Positions 32,039 through 42,558 of a stretch of 64,000 nt of DNA are shown here, in pieces. The stretch's first letter is position 1, and the number at the start of each line of letters is the position of its first letter. The notes beneath the pieces are model-generated. The model saw nothing but the letters and a program-made list of their open reading frames with translations. It was not told the origin of the DNA and did no database searches. A program made the position numbers and the translations under genes. Location of the stretch: assembly GCF_042678485.1 (NCBI RefSeq), contig NZ_JBHTKR010000002.1, positions 496,001-560,000 of the forward strand. The letters are read 5' to 3'. This DNA is from Seohaeicola saemankumensis (GTDB lineage Bacteria > Pseudomonadota > Alphaproteobacteria > Rhodobacterales > Rhodobacteraceae).

Positions 32039-33673
32039 ATGACCCGCGAACGCCTCTATCTCTATGACACCACGCTGCGCGACGGGCAGCAGACCCAGGG
32101 CGTGCAATTCTCGACCGCCGAAAAGGTCACCATCGCGCAGATGCTGGATGCCCTGGGCGTGGATTACATCGAAGGCGGCTGGCCCGGCGCCAACCCCACC
32201 GACAGCGCCTTTTTCGACGCGGCCCCCCGGACCACGGCGCGGCTGACTGCCTTCGGCATGACCAAGCGGGCGGGCCGTTCGGCCGCCAATGACGATGTGC
32301 TGGCAGCCGTGATGAACGCGGGCACCGGCGCCGTCTGTCTGGTCGGCAAGGCGCATGATTTCCACGTGACCACTGCCCTTGGCGTGACGCTGGACGAGAA
32401 TGTCGGGAATATCGCCGCCTCCATCGCCCATCTGGTGGAACAGGGCCGTGAGGCGCTGTTCGATGCGGAGCATTTCTTTGACGGCTATCGCGCAAATCCC
32501 GCCTACGCGCTGGACGTGCTGCGCGCCGCCCTGGATGCCGGGGCGCGCTGGGTCGTTCTGTGCGATACCAACGGCGGCTGCCTTCCGCATGAGATCGGAA
32601 GGATCACCGCCGCAGTGATCGCCGCCGGCATCCCCGGTGATCGTCTGGGCATCCACACCCATAACGATACCGAAACGGCCGTCGCCGGGTCGCTGGCCGC
32701 GATCGACGCGGGCGCGCGGCAGGTGCAGGGCACATTGAACGGCCTGGGCGAACGCTGCGGCAATGCCAATCTGACAACGCTGATTCCGACCCTGCTGCTG
32801 AAAGAGCCCTATGCCAGCCGTTTCGAGACGGGTGTCACCCTTGAGGCGCTGACGGGGCTGACCCGCGCCAGCCGCCGCCTTGACGAGATCCTGAACCGCG
32901 TGCCCTTGCGGCAGGCGCCCTATGTGGGTGCGTCCGCTTTCGCGCATAAGGCCGGGTTGCACGCCAGCGCGATCCTCAAGGATCCGGCGACCTATGAACA
33001 TGTGGACCCCGCCGTTGTCGGAAATGCGCGGATCGTGCCGATGTCGAACCAGGCGGGGCAGTCGAACCTGCGCCGCCGCCTGGCCGAGGCGGGGCTTGAG
33101 GTCGCGCCCGATGATCCGGTGTTGGGGCGCATTCTGGATGTGGTCAAGACGCGCGAGGGGATCGGCTATTCCTACGATACGGCCCAGGCCAGTTTCGAAC
33201 TGCTCGCGCGCGCCGAGATGGGACGCGCGCCGGATTTCTTCGAGGTCAAGCGCTACCGCGTCACGGTCGAGCGGCGCAAGAACAAGTACAACCGCATGGT
33301 CAGCCTGTCCGAAGCGGTGGTCGTGGTGAAGGTCGACGGTGAAAAGAAGCTGTCGGTCAGCGAGTCGATGGATGAGGATGGCGCGGATCGTGGCCCGGTC
33401 AATGCGCTGGCCAAGGCGCTGGCCAAGGACCTTGGCCCCTACAGCGATGCAATTGCCGACATGCGGCTGGTCGACTTCAAGGTACGCATTACCCAGGGCG
33501 GCACCGAGGCCATGACCCGCGTCATCATCGACAGCGAGGATGCACAGGGGCGGCGCTGGTCCACCGTGGGGGTCAGCCCGAACATCGTGGATGCCAGTTT
33601 CGAGGCGCTGCTGGATGCGATCAACTGGAAATTGCTGCGCGACGCGCCCCGCGGCATCCGGGTGCAGGCGTGA
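32039..33673 (+). CDS. cimA: (R)-citramalate synthase
   Basis: This 544-residue enzyme condenses acetyl-CoA and pyruvate to citramalate, the first step of the threonine-independent isoleucine route. The catalytic TIM barrel begins LYLYDTTLRDGQQTQGV with the DRDG-type metal site and has DYIEGGWPGANPTD, which marks the CimA branch rather than LeuA. HTHNDTETAVAGSLAAIDAG gives the metal His pair. The C-terminal ~130 residues are a LeuA-type allosteric domain. The start follows AGGGGCC; the stop overlaps the next gene by four bases. Confidence 0.93.
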   Translation: MTRERLYLYDTTLRDGQQTQGVQFSTAEKVTIAQMLDALGVDYIEGGWPGANPTDSAFFDAAPRTTARLTAFGMTKRAGRSAANDDVLAAVMNAGTGAVCLVGKAHDFHVTTALGVTLDENVGNIAASIAHLVEQGREALFDAEHFFDGYRANPAYALDVLRAALDAGARWVVLCDTNGGCLPHEIGRITAAVIAAGIPGDRLGIHTHNDTETAVAGSLAAIDAGARQVQGTLNGLGERCGNANLTTLIPTLLLKEPYASRFETGVTLEALTGLTRASRRLDEILNRVPLRQAPYVGASAFAHKAGLHASAILKDPATYEHVDPAVVGNARIVPMSNQAGQSNLRRRLAEAGLEVAPDDPVLGRILDVVKTREGIGYSYDTAQASFELLARAEMGRAPDFFEVKRYRVTVERRKNKYNRMVSLSEAVVVVKVDGEKKLSVSESMDEDGADRGPVNALAKALAKDLGPYSDAIADMRLVDFKVRITQGGTEAMTRVIIDSEDAQGRRWSTVGVSPNIVDASFEALLDAINWKLLRDAPRGIRVQA

Positions 33674-34428
33674 TTACCCAAGCCATCGCCGCCTGCGCGC
33701 AACTGGTGGAAAAGGGCGACCCTGACCGGTTTGCCGCCACGATGGCGGCACCCGTGGCGGCGCGGCGGGTGCTGTTTCCGATCTACGCCTGCAACCTCGA
33801 GATCGCGCGCGCCCCATGGATGAGCGCCGAGCCGTTGATTGCGGAAATGCGCCTGCAATGGTGGCATGATGCGCTGGAGGAAATCGCCAGCGGCGGTCCG
33901 GTCAGGCGCCATGAAGTGGCAACGCCCTTGGCCGATGTGCTGGATCCCACAGGTGCCCGGCTGCTGATGGGCTGCGTTGCGGCGCGGCGTCGCGAGGCGC
34001 AACGCCTGCCCATGGCCGGGGTGGATGATCTGCGCGACTATGTGGCCGACACTGGCGGCACGCTGATGTGGGTGGCCGTGCGGGCGCTTGGCGGCACGGA
34101 TGAGGTGCGGGCGCGTGATCTGGGCCGGGCCTCAGGGCTTGCGAATTACTTTCTGGGTGTGCCGCGCTTTCTGGCGCATGGGACCAATCCCTTGCCCGAG
34201 ATGACGACGGATCAGTTCAATGCCCTGGTCTCGGATCATCTGGCGCTGGCACGGCGCGCAGGCGGTGGGCGGCCATCCGCGCCGCAACGCATCGCGCAAC
34301 TGGCTGGCTGGCGCGCGGCGGGCATCCTGTCACGCGCATTGCGCGACCCGGCCGGGATCCCCGAAGGACGACTGGCCGAGCCAGAGGCGCTGCGCCGTCT
34401 GGCGCTGCTGCGGGCGCGCTATTTCTAG
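33670..34428 (+). CDS. squalene/phytoene synthase-like protein lacking the Asp-rich motifs (NDUFAF6-like)
   Basis: This 252-residue protein has the isoprenoid synthase fold: RRVLFPIYACNLEIARAP near residue 32, LQWWHDALEEI, and DYVADTGGTLMWVAV. The first DxxxD diphosphate-binding motif of real synthases is replaced in this segment, and the second (usually NxxRD) reads LANYFLGVPRF. This matches NDUFAF6-type relatives that help complex I assembly rather than make terpenes. It starts with GTG overlapping the cimA stop (GTGA), so the two are coupled. It ends four bases from the convergent MFS gene. Confidence 0.7.
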   Translation: MITQAIAACAQLVEKGDPDRFAATMAAPVAARRVLFPIYACNLEIARAPWMSAEPLIAEMRLQWWHDALEEIASGGPVRRHEVATPLADVLDPTGARLLMGCVAARRREAQRLPMAGVDDLRDYVADTGGTLMWVAVRALGGTDEVRARDLGRASGLANYFLGVPRFLAHGTNPLPEMTTDQFNALVSDHLALARRAGGGRPSAPQRIAQLAGWRAAGILSRALRDPAGIPEGRLAEPEALRRLALLRARYF

Positions 34429-34432
34429 GGGA

Positions 34433-35650
34433 TCACGCCTCTTTCGGGCGCATGGCCAGCCAGATCAGCGCGCCGGTTGCCAGAACCAGGAAAGGCAGCA
34501 TCGCCATGTTGACGGCCATCCAGCCCTCCTGCGCGGTTCCGCCCGAGCAGTTCATCAGGCTGCCCGATGACAGCGAGGCCACGGTGACCCCGCCGAACAC
34601 GATCAGGTCGTTCATCCCCTGCACCCGTCCGCGTTCATGGGGCGCGTGGTTTGCGGCCAGCATGGTTGTGGCGCCGATGAAGCCGAAGTTCCAGCCGACC
34701 CCCAGCAGGATCAGCGCGATGAAGAAATGTTCCAGTTCGACCCCCATCAGCGCGACGGCCCCGGCCCCGGCCAGGATCAGCATGCCAAGGCCCACGATCC
34801 GCTGCACCCCGAACCGCGCAATCAGATGCCCGGTGAAGAACGAGGGCGCATACATCGCCAGAACATGGGCGCTCACCACATTGGCCGCGTCATTGGTGGC
34901 AAAGCCGCAGCCCACCACCGCCAGCGGCGAAGAGGTCATGACAAGGTTCATCAGCGCATAGGACACTGTCGCACAGATCACCGCCACGGCCACGGCAGGT
35001 GTCTTCAGCAATTCCATCCGGCTGCGGCCACGCGGCGCGTCAATGGCGGGTTTTGGCGGCGTGGGTATGTCGAGGAAAAAGAACAGCCCCGATCCCACCA
35101 CATTGACCGCGATCACCGCCAGATAGGTGCCAAGGAAGGGGATGACCATCGACTCGGCCGTGACCTTGACCAGTTGCGGGCCGATCACGGCACTGAGTAA
35201 TCCGCCCGCCATCACATAGGAAATCGCCTTGGGCCGGTAGGCGTCCGACGCGGTATCGGCGGCGGCGAAACGGTAGAACCCCTGGCCGGACATGTAGATG
35301 CCCGTGATGAAGCTGCCCAGCAGGAAAATCGGGAACGAGGCCACGTAAAGCCCGTAGGCCCCGACAGCCCCGCCGATCGCGCCTGCCGTGGTGCCGATCA
35401 GGAACCCGGTGCGACGGCCGTATCTCTGCATGATCGCCGAGACGGGCGTCGCCGCCAGCATGGATCCCAGCACGATCAAGGAGATCGGAAGCGTCGCCCA
35501 GCACAGGTTGGTCGCCAGCGACTGACCGGCAAGCCCGCCAATGGTAAAGATCATCGGCATCTGCGATCCCAGAATGGCCTGTGCCATCACAAGGATTGTC
35601 ACGTTGCGCTTGGCGCGGGCGTCGTCGGGGATGTATGCAGCTTCGCTCAT
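34433..35650 (-). CDS. MFS transporter
   Basis: This 405-residue protein has about twelve hydrophobic helices and the loop pattern of major facilitator transporters. The loop between TM2 and TM3 carries MQRYGRRTGFLIG, a D/N-R-x-G-R-R-type motif A. A second loop after TM8 (ARFGVQRIVGLGM) repeats it. Helix 10-11 includes GFIGATTMLAANHAPHERGRVQGMND. The substrate is unknown. It is convergent with the NDUFAF6-like gene and 61 bp from cobA on the same strand. Confidence 0.9.
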   Translation of the reverse strand: MSEAAYIPDDARAKRNVTILVMAQAILGSQMPMIFTIGGLAGQSLATNLCWATLPISLIVLGSMLAATPVSAIMQRYGRRTGFLIGTTAGAIGGAVGAYGLYVASFPIFLLGSFITGIYMSGQGFYRFAAADTASDAYRPKAISYVMAGGLLSAVIGPQLVKVTAESMVIPFLGTYLAVIAVNVVGSGLFFFLDIPTPPKPAIDAPRGRSRMELLKTPAVAVAVICATVSYALMNLVMTSSPLAVVGCGFATNDAANVVSAHVLAMYAPSFFTGHLIARFGVQRIVGLGMLILAGAGAVALMGVELEHFFIALILLGVGWNFGFIGATTMLAANHAPHERGRVQGMNDLIVFGGVTVASLSSGSLMNCSGGTAQEGWMAVNMAMLPFLVLATGALIWLAMRPKEA

Positions 35651-35711
35651 GCGAAAGTGCTAGACCGCGCATCTGCAAGCTGCAAGGGCGATAATGCCGC
35701 GACGCGCCCGC

Positions 35712-36545
35712 CTAGCAGGCCGCCATGGCCGGGCGCGGCACGGGGGCCAACCCGACCGCCAGCGCCTGCCAGTCCAGCCCGTCGCGCAGGCGCACACCTT
35801 CGCCGATGCACAGGATGGCGGGCGGCTCCAGCCCGGATGCGGCAATATCCGCCTCCATCCGGCCCAGCGTCGTGTCCAGCACCTGCTGTTTCGGCGTAGT
35901 GGCGGAAACCACGACAGCGGCAGGCTCGTCCGGGCTGCGCCCCGCCGCGATCAGGCGGGCGGCGATCTGGCCTACATGTTTGATGCCCATGTAGATCACG
36001 ATCATCTGGCTGCCCTTGGCGATCCCGTCCCAGTCCAGGCTTGTGGGTGTGTCGCCCGTGGCGTCATGGCCGGTGACGAAGGTCACCGACTGGTTGACCG
36101 TGCGATGCGTGACGGGAATGCCCGCATAGGCCAGCCCGCCGATCCCCGCCGTGATGCCGGGAATGATGCGGACCTGAATGCCCGCGCCGATCAGGGTCTG
36201 CGCCTCTTCACCGCCCCGGCCAAAGACAAAGGGATCCCCGCCCTTCAGCCGCAGCACCCGCTTGCCCTGTCGCGCCAGTTCGACCAGCCGCCGCGTGATG
36301 TCATCCTGCAGGGCCGATGGCTTGCCGCCACGCTTTCCGGCATATTCCAGATGCGCCTGCGGGGCCCAGTCCAGAATCTCCTGGCTGACCAGCGCGTCAT
36401 AGACCACGACATCGGCCTGCCGCAGCGCGTTCAGCGCATGCAGTGTCAGCAGGCCGGGATCACCGGGACCGGCGCCGCACAGCCAGACAGAACCGGGGTT
36501 CATCACCGGCCATTGGGCATTGGGAAGGGGGAACATGTTGCTCAT
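35712..36545 (-). CDS. cobA: uroporphyrinogen-III C-methyltransferase
   Basis: This 277-residue SAM-dependent enzyme makes precorrin-2, the branch point to siroheme and cobalamin. Signature segments are WLCGAGPGDPGLLTLHAL, VVYDALVSQEIL, LRLKGGDPFVFGRGGEEA, and VIPGITAGIGGLAYAGIPVTHR (position ~130). The end of the fold has ILCIGEGVRL. The start is uncertain: ATGs at 36545, 36536 and 36503 are in frame, and family homology begins only near the last. No sulfite-reductase genes are adjacent. Confidence 0.93.
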   Translation of the reverse strand: MSNMFPLPNAQWPVMNPGSVWLCGAGPGDPGLLTLHALNALRQADVVVYDALVSQEILDWAPQAHLEYAGKRGGKPSALQDDITRRLVELARQGKRVLRLKGGDPFVFGRGGEEAQTLIGAGIQVRIIPGITAGIGGLAYAGIPVTHRTVNQSVTFVTGHDATGDTPTSLDWDGIAKGSQMIVIYMGIKHVGQIAARLIAAGRSPDEPAAVVVSATTPKQQVLDTTLGRMEADIAASGLEPPAILCIGEGVRLRDGLDWQALAVGLAPVPRPAMAAC

Positions 36546-36853
36546 GATCGGAATATCGTCCTTTCATGGCGGCAAATAAAGCCGTTTTTTTGCATAATGG
36601 CGGTGTAGCAGGGCATTCAGTGGAAATTTGTTCCATATCCTGCTGCCTGTGGCCCTGTTTGGTTTCTTGCGGGGCGCGCCCGGAACGAAAACATGCCAGC
36701 GTGTGCGCCGCTGCGGGATGGGCGGTCTTTTCTGCAACGCGCCCGGAAATGCCGCGCCAAACCGGCCCGGACTGGTCTCGGGCGGCCTTTGGGGTAGTGT
36801 TCGGGCATGAGACAGACAGCAACACGGCCTGATTCGCCCCGAAAGGGCGCGCC
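36546..36853. other. gene-free stretch between divergent cobA and alkA
   Basis: About 310 bp without a credible coding frame. An A/T-rich stretch at 36575-36600 (AATAAAGCC then a T-run) could contain the cobA promoter or a weak terminator. I see no clear protein-binding palindrome. Confidence 0.5.
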
Positions 36854-37483
36854 ATGACCGGGCGCATCATCCGCACGGATGCCTGCGTGGCCGAAGGGGT
36901 CGGTTGGCTGTGCCGGGCTGATCCCCGGATGGCCCGCGCCTATGAGGCCACGGGGCCGCTGCCCCTGCGCCGCCGCCCCGACGGTTTCGCGCAACTCTTC
37001 AGCGCCATCGTCAGCCAGCAGGTCAGCGTCGCCTCAGCCCGTGCGATCTGGGGCCGGCTTGAGGGCGCGGGTCTGACCACGCCCGAAGCCGTCGCCGCGC
37101 AATCCGACGATGCGCTGCGCGCCCTTGGCCTCAGCCGGCAGAAGGCGGCCTATGCCCGCGCCTTGGCCGAGGCGGCGATCGACTATGACGCGCTGCGCCA
37201 CGCCCCGACCGATGACGTGATCCGGACCCTCGTGGCCGTGAAAGGCATCGGTATCTGGACGGCCGAAATCTATGCGATGTTCAGCCTGGGCCGCGCGGAT
37301 GTCTTCGCGCCCGGCGATCTGGCGCTGCAGGAAGGGGCGCGGATGCTCTATGATCTGCCCGACCGCCCGCGCGAGGCGGCGCTGCGGCAGATGGCAACCC
37401 GCTGGAGCCCCTGGCGATCGGTTGCAGCGCGCATGCTTTGGGCCTACTACCATGTGCAAAAGCAGAAGGAAGGCATCGCATGA
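36854..37483 (+). CDS. DNA-3-methyladenine glycosylase, AlkA/HhH-GPD type
   Basis: This 209-residue base-excision enzyme removes alkylated purines. The helix-hairpin-helix-GPD region is complete: FSAIVSQQVSVASARAIWGRL, then LVAVKGIGIWTAEIYAMFSLGRADVFAPGDLAL (by position ~122-154), where the Asp of PGDLAL is the catalytic residue. It lacks the Ada-like and AlkA N-terminal extensions, as in short bacterial forms. The stop overlaps the next gene as ATGA. Confidence 0.93.
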   Translation: MTGRIIRTDACVAEGVGWLCRADPRMARAYEATGPLPLRRRPDGFAQLFSAIVSQQVSVASARAIWGRLEGAGLTTPEAVAAQSDDALRALGLSRQKAAYARALAEAAIDYDALRHAPTDDVIRTLVAVKGIGIWTAEIYAMFSLGRADVFAPGDLALQEGARMLYDLPDRPREAALRQMATRWSPWRSVAARMLWAYYHVQKQKEGIA

Positions 37484-38145
37484 CACGGGGTTTGAACGCA
37501 GAGCGCCGCGCGCCGCTATCGGGTGAGACACGTTCCGTCGTGGTGTTCCTGCATGGCTATGGCGCCAACGGGGCCGATCTTCTGGGTCTGGCCGATCCTT
37601 TGGGCGAACATCTGCCCGATACGATGTTCATTGCCCCCGATGCGCCCGAAGCCTGTGCCGGTGCGCCCTTCGGGTATCAGTGGTTCCCGATCCCGTGGAT
37701 CGACGGCTCGTCCGAGGAAGAGGCCGCGCGCGGCATGCAGGCGGCGGTCGAGGATCTGAACGCCTTTCTGGACGGCATCCTCGTGGATGAGGATCTGCTG
37801 CCCGAACAGATGGTGTTGCTGGGCTTTTCCCAGGGCTCGATGATGTCGCTGCATGTGGCCCCGCGCCGCGAGGATCCCGTGGCGGGCGTGATCGCCTTTT
37901 CGGGCCGTCTGCTGCAACCCGAGGTCCTGCCCGATGAGGTGGTCAGCCGCATGCCGATCCTGCTGGTGCATGGCGACGCCGATGATGTCGTGCCGGTGCA
38001 ATCGCTGCCGCAGGCCGCGCAGGCGCTGCAGGACGCAGGCTTTACCGAGGTGTTTGCCCATATCATGAAGGGCACCGCCCATGGCATCGCCCCCGATGGG
38101 TTGTCCGTGGCCCTGGCCTTCATGCGCGATAAGCTTTCCCTCTGA
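37480..38145 (+). CDS. phospholipase/carboxylesterase-type alpha/beta hydrolase
   Basis: This 221-residue cytosolic serine hydrolase has an oxyanion region VFLHGYGANGADL near residue 22, the nucleophile elbow GFSQGSMM with Ser117, the acid in VHGDADDVVPV, and the catalytic His in GTAHGIAPDGL. The pattern is that of the Abhydrolase_2 family (carboxylesterases, lysophospholipases). The ATG overlaps the alkA stop by four bases. The substrate is not predictable. Confidence 0.92.
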   Translation: MTRGLNAERRAPLSGETRSVVVFLHGYGANGADLLGLADPLGEHLPDTMFIAPDAPEACAGAPFGYQWFPIPWIDGSSEEEAARGMQAAVEDLNAFLDGILVDEDLLPEQMVLLGFSQGSMMSLHVAPRREDPVAGVIAFSGRLLQPEVLPDEVVSRMPILLVHGDADDVVPVQSLPQAAQALQDAGFTEVFAHIMKGTAHGIAPDGLSVALAFMRDKLSL

Positions 38146-38222
38146 CTGCCTGATCTTTCATCTGTCATCCGCCTGTCGCATGGCCGGTCTACCTGTCGCA
38201 GGCAGGTGGCAGGTAATGGGGC

Positions 38223-38250
38223 TTGCCGGATGCGCGCCACGATATATAGT
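38223..38250 (+). promoter_or_regulatory. promoter for the HNH nuclease gene
   Basis: TTGCCG and TATAGT are separated by 16 bp. A perfect 14-bp dyad GCGGGTGCACCCGC (38264-38277) follows the predicted start and may form a 5' hairpin or bind a protein. Confidence 0.5.
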
Positions 38251-38323
38251 CACTCTTGACGGGGCGGGTGCACCCGCTCTGGAGGCTGATTGCGGCAGAC
38301 AGGGCAGGGGAGCTTTGCGCCAG

Positions 38324-38908
38324 ATGAACGGAGACTTCAGAACGGAATTTGTCAGGGAACCCGCGATGCTGCGGCACTACCCGGCCCTGGTGCTGAATGC
38401 GGATTACCGGCCCTTGTCATACTATCCGCTGTCGCTATGGCCCTGGCAGGAAGCGGTCAAGGCGGCCTGGCTGGACCGGGTCGATATCGTGGCTGAATAC
38501 GACCATGTGGTGCGAAGCCCCAGTACCGTGTTCAGGCTGCCCTCGGTCGTGGTGTTGAAAGATTACGTCAAACCCCAGAAGCGCGTGGCCTTCACGCGCT
38601 TCAATCTTTTTCTGCGGGACGAATTCAGCTGCCAGTATTGTGGGGCCAAGGGTGATCTGACCTTTGACCATGTGGTGCCGCGCGCGGCGGGCGGGATCAC
38701 CAGCTGGCAGAACGTGGTTGCCGCCTGCGCGCCCTGCAACCTGCGCAAGGGGGCCAAATCCCTGCGCCATGCCGGGATGCACCTGCGAAAGCCACCGCGC
38801 GCGCCGGGGGCCGAGGAGTTGCGCAACATGGGCCGCAAGTTCCCGCCAAACCACCTGCACGAAAGCTGGATGGATTACCTTTATTGGGATGCTGAACTGG
38901 AGGCCTGA
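38324..38908 (+). CDS. HNH endonuclease family protein
   Basis: This 194-residue protein is widespread in alphaproteobacteria. The N-terminal half (ALVLNADYRPLSYYPLSLWPW, about 21-41) is a conserved module of unknown role. The HNH fold uses CQYCGAKG (Cys103, Cys106), LTFDHVVPRAAGG (His116) and CAPCNLRKG (Cys135, Cys138), giving a zinc-bound nuclease site. It ends with HESWMDYLYWDAELEA. It is chromosomal, single, and not beside a methylase, so it is not an obvious restriction enzyme. The ATG at 38324 fits the family start. Confidence 0.92.
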   Translation: MNGDFRTEFVREPAMLRHYPALVLNADYRPLSYYPLSLWPWQEAVKAAWLDRVDIVAEYDHVVRSPSTVFRLPSVVVLKDYVKPQKRVAFTRFNLFLRDEFSCQYCGAKGDLTFDHVVPRAAGGITSWQNVVAACAPCNLRKGAKSLRHAGMHLRKPPRAPGAEELRNMGRKFPPNHLHESWMDYLYWDAELEA

Positions 38909-38933
38909 TTTACCCCAATCCCAACACGAAAAA

Positions 38934-38963
38934 AAGGCGCCGTCTGCATCGCAGCGGCGCCTT
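38934..38963 (-). terminator. intrinsic terminator between HNH gene and bactofilin gene
   Basis: The stem AAGGCGCCG / CGGCGCCTT extends by CTGC / GCAG around a short loop. Seven A residues on the left give the U-tract for the minus-strand bactofilin transcript. Confidence 0.8.
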
Positions 38964-38987
38964 GTTCATGTCGCGTTGTCCCAGGGA

Positions 38988-39471
38988 TCAGCTTGCGCTG
39001 TCGGTCCCGGCAGCCTTGGCGGCGGGGGCGCTGCCCTTGGGCGTCAGCGGATCGTCCTGACGCTGCACCGAGCCTTCGAAATGCGCGCCGGATTCAATCG
39101 CGATGGTCTTGTGGATGATGTCCCCCTCGACCCGTGCGGTCGATGTCAGGCGCACCTTCAGGCCACGTACGCGGCCCACGATGCGGCCGTTGATCACCAC
39201 GTCATCGGCCACGACTTCGCCCTTGATCGTGGCGCTTTCGCCGATCGTCAGCAGATGCGCGCGGATATCGCCATCAACCGAACCCTCGACCTGGATATCA
39301 CCCGAGGTCTTGAGGTTGCCGGTAATGTGCAGATCCGAAGACAGAACCGACGCGGGCGGCTTGGGCTTCGGTGCGCTGGCCTTGAACTCGCTGGCCGCAG
39401 TGGCCGAAGTTTCCGGCATCGTCGGTTTGGGTGCTTCGGGCGCCTTGGGGCCCGGCTCATTGATTTTGCTC

Positions 39472-39482
<11 letters not shown>
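38988..39482 (-). CDS. bactofilin
   Basis: This 164-residue cytoskeletal protein polymerises without nucleotide. A Pro/Ala/Lys-rich flexible N-terminus (~1-45) precedes the beta-helical DUF583 core: ASVLSSDLHITGNLKTSGDI, VEGSVDGDI, ATIKGEVVADDVVINGRIVGRVRG (by position 48-120). A short disordered tail ends the protein. Its start overlaps the end of an M23 peptidase gene by 11 bp, a pairing found in many bacteria in which bactofilins localise cell-wall hydrolases to shape the cell. Confidence 0.93.
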
Positions 39483-40815
<1,333 letters not shown>

Positions 40816-40982
40816 CAGTCTGTCCCTTGTCCCATCCCACAAGGGCGGCCGCTTTGGTCCCCACCGGGCCACCCCTGTGGAGGTGGTAAACAGACCAGAC
40901 CGCTGGGGCAAGACGTTTGCGGCAAGAATGCGGACGAGATGGGCAAATGCCTGAAAATGGGCAAAAACCCGCCGACTTGTGA

Positions 40983-41807
40983 TCAGCTTGCTGCGGCGTC
41001 CTCGGTCAGGGGCCAGTAGAAATCGGGCGGAAGGCCCGCCTCGGCCCGCTTTTCCTCGTTGAAAGGCGGCTTCAGGAACCCGTGGAAATAGCGCCGGACA
41101 AGGTCATGAAACACGTCCTTCGGGTCCAGGTCGTGGCGCCCGCACAGAAAGTGAAACCACTTCGACCCATAGGCCACATGGCTGACTTCCTCGGCATAGA
41201 TCACGTTCAGCGCATCGACCGTGCGGTTGTCGCCCGCCTTGTCGAAATGCGCGATCATGCCGGGTGTCACATCCAGTCCGCGCGCCTCGAGCACCATCGG
41301 CACGACAGCCAGGCGGCCCATGATGTCGCCGGCCGTGTCGGATGCCGCCCGCCACATCCCCGCATGGGCGGCCAAGGCGCCATAATGGCTGCCCTGTGCT
41401 TCAAGGCAGTCGCATATCAGATTGAAATGCTTCGATTCTTCATCTGCGGCCTTGACCCAGTCATCATAGAACCCCAGCGGCATCGGGATATCCGTGAAGC
41501 GGGCGATGATGTCCCAGTGCAGATCAACGGCGTTCAGTTCGATATGGGCCACCGCATGCAGCATGGCGATGCGGCCCTGCGGGCTGCCGGGGCGGCGGCG
41601 GGGTACATCGCGCGGGTCCAGCAGCGCGGGCGTGACGGGGCGTGCGGGATGATCGGGCGGGTTGGCCCGCCCGATCTGAAGCGGTGTGCCGGCCGCGCGC
41701 GCCGCGCGCCAGGTGGCGGCATGGGCATGGGACAGGGCGGTTTTCGCGCGCCCGTCCGCAGTTGTCAGAACCTCGACCGCCATCTGGGCCAATGTCTTGC
41801 CGTTCAT
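40983..41807 (-). CDS. DUF455 ferritin-like protein
   Basis: This 274-residue protein belongs to DUF455, a ferritin-like four-helix family. Iron-ligand candidates are in AVAHIELNAVDLHWD, AADEESKHFNLI and AEEVSHVAYGSKWF, which give the E-x-x-H pattern of a di-iron centre. The biological substrate is unknown; relatives are sometimes compared with MiaE-type hydroxylases. AAGGA lies nine bases before the ATG. It lies 41 bp downstream of the peroxiredoxin gene on the same strand, so the two may be co-transcribed. Confidence 0.88.
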   Translation of the reverse strand: MNGKTLAQMAVEVLTTADGRAKTALSHAHAATWRAARAAGTPLQIGRANPPDHPARPVTPALLDPRDVPRRRPGSPQGRIAMLHAVAHIELNAVDLHWDIIARFTDIPMPLGFYDDWVKAADEESKHFNLICDCLEAQGSHYGALAAHAGMWRAASDTAGDIMGRLAVVPMVLEARGLDVTPGMIAHFDKAGDNRTVDALNVIYAEEVSHVAYGSKWFHFLCGRHDLDPKDVFHDLVRRYFHGFLKPPFNEEKRAEAGLPPDFYWPLTEDAAAS

Positions 41808-41848
41808 CCGCGCCCGTCCTTTCCCCAACCGGTCCCGTACCGCGCGCC

Positions 41849-42310
41849 TTACAGCGCCTTGGCCGCCGCAAGCACCTCCTCGGCATGGCCGGGCACCTTG
41901 ACCTTGGCCCAGACCTTGGCGATACGGCCCTCGCCATCGATCAGGAACGTGCTGCGCTCAATTCCGAAGAACTTTTTGCCATACATGGATTTTTCCTTCC
42001 AGACACCGTAATCTTCGCAGACCGAGCTTTCGGCATCCGACAGCAGCGGCGCGCGCAAACCGTGCTTGTCACGAAACTTGTCATGGGTGGCGATGTCTTC
42101 CTTGGAAATGCCGAAGACCTGGACGCCGGCGCCGGTGAACTGGTCCAGCAGTTCGGAAAAGGCCTTGTTTTCTGTCGTGCAGCCCGGTGTATCGTCGCGC
42201 GGATAGAAAAACAGGACAACCGGGGCCGGGCGCAGGGCCGACAATGTGACAGTGCCGCCGCCGTCACGGGGAAGGGTGAAATCGGGGGCTTGATCCTGCG
42301 GTGCGAGCAT
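41849..42310 (-). CDS. bcp: thioredoxin-dependent peroxiredoxin, BCP/PrxQ type
   Basis: This 153-residue antioxidant reduces hydroperoxides. It begins APDFTLPRDGGGTVTL and has FFYPRDDTPGCTTENKAF, with the peroxidatic Cys44. The usual PrxQ resolving Cys five residues later is absent (position 49 is Lys), so Cys98 in SSVCEDYG may resolve instead. The C-terminal ERSTFLIDGEGRIAKVW is typical. Its upstream 248 bp separate it from a divergent AsmA-like gene. Confidence 0.95.
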   Translation of the reverse strand: MLAPQDQAPDFTLPRDGGGTVTLSALRPAPVVLFFYPRDDTPGCTTENKAFSELLDQFTGAGVQVFGISKEDIATHDKFRDKHGLRAPLLSDAESSVCEDYGVWKEKSMYGKKFFGIERSTFLIDGEGRIAKVWAKVKVPGHAEEVLAAAKAL

Positions 42311-42558
42311 ATGTGCGTCCTCTCGTGAGCGTCATTGGTGAATTTGTGAGTTTCAAATTAGGATGTGACAGGCGACAATAAAGGCAAGTGAACGGAAGTT
42401 TCACCACAAATGCAGCGGGCGGCCAAGGCCAGGGCCCGGCAGGCATGTGAAGACCGGGGGAAAAGGGCAAGGTTCGGCCGCAGCTTGCGGCTGGGCCACA
42501 AAACACGGACAGGTGTGTCCGGACAAGACGCGCAGGCAAACAGGCAGACCGGAACGGT

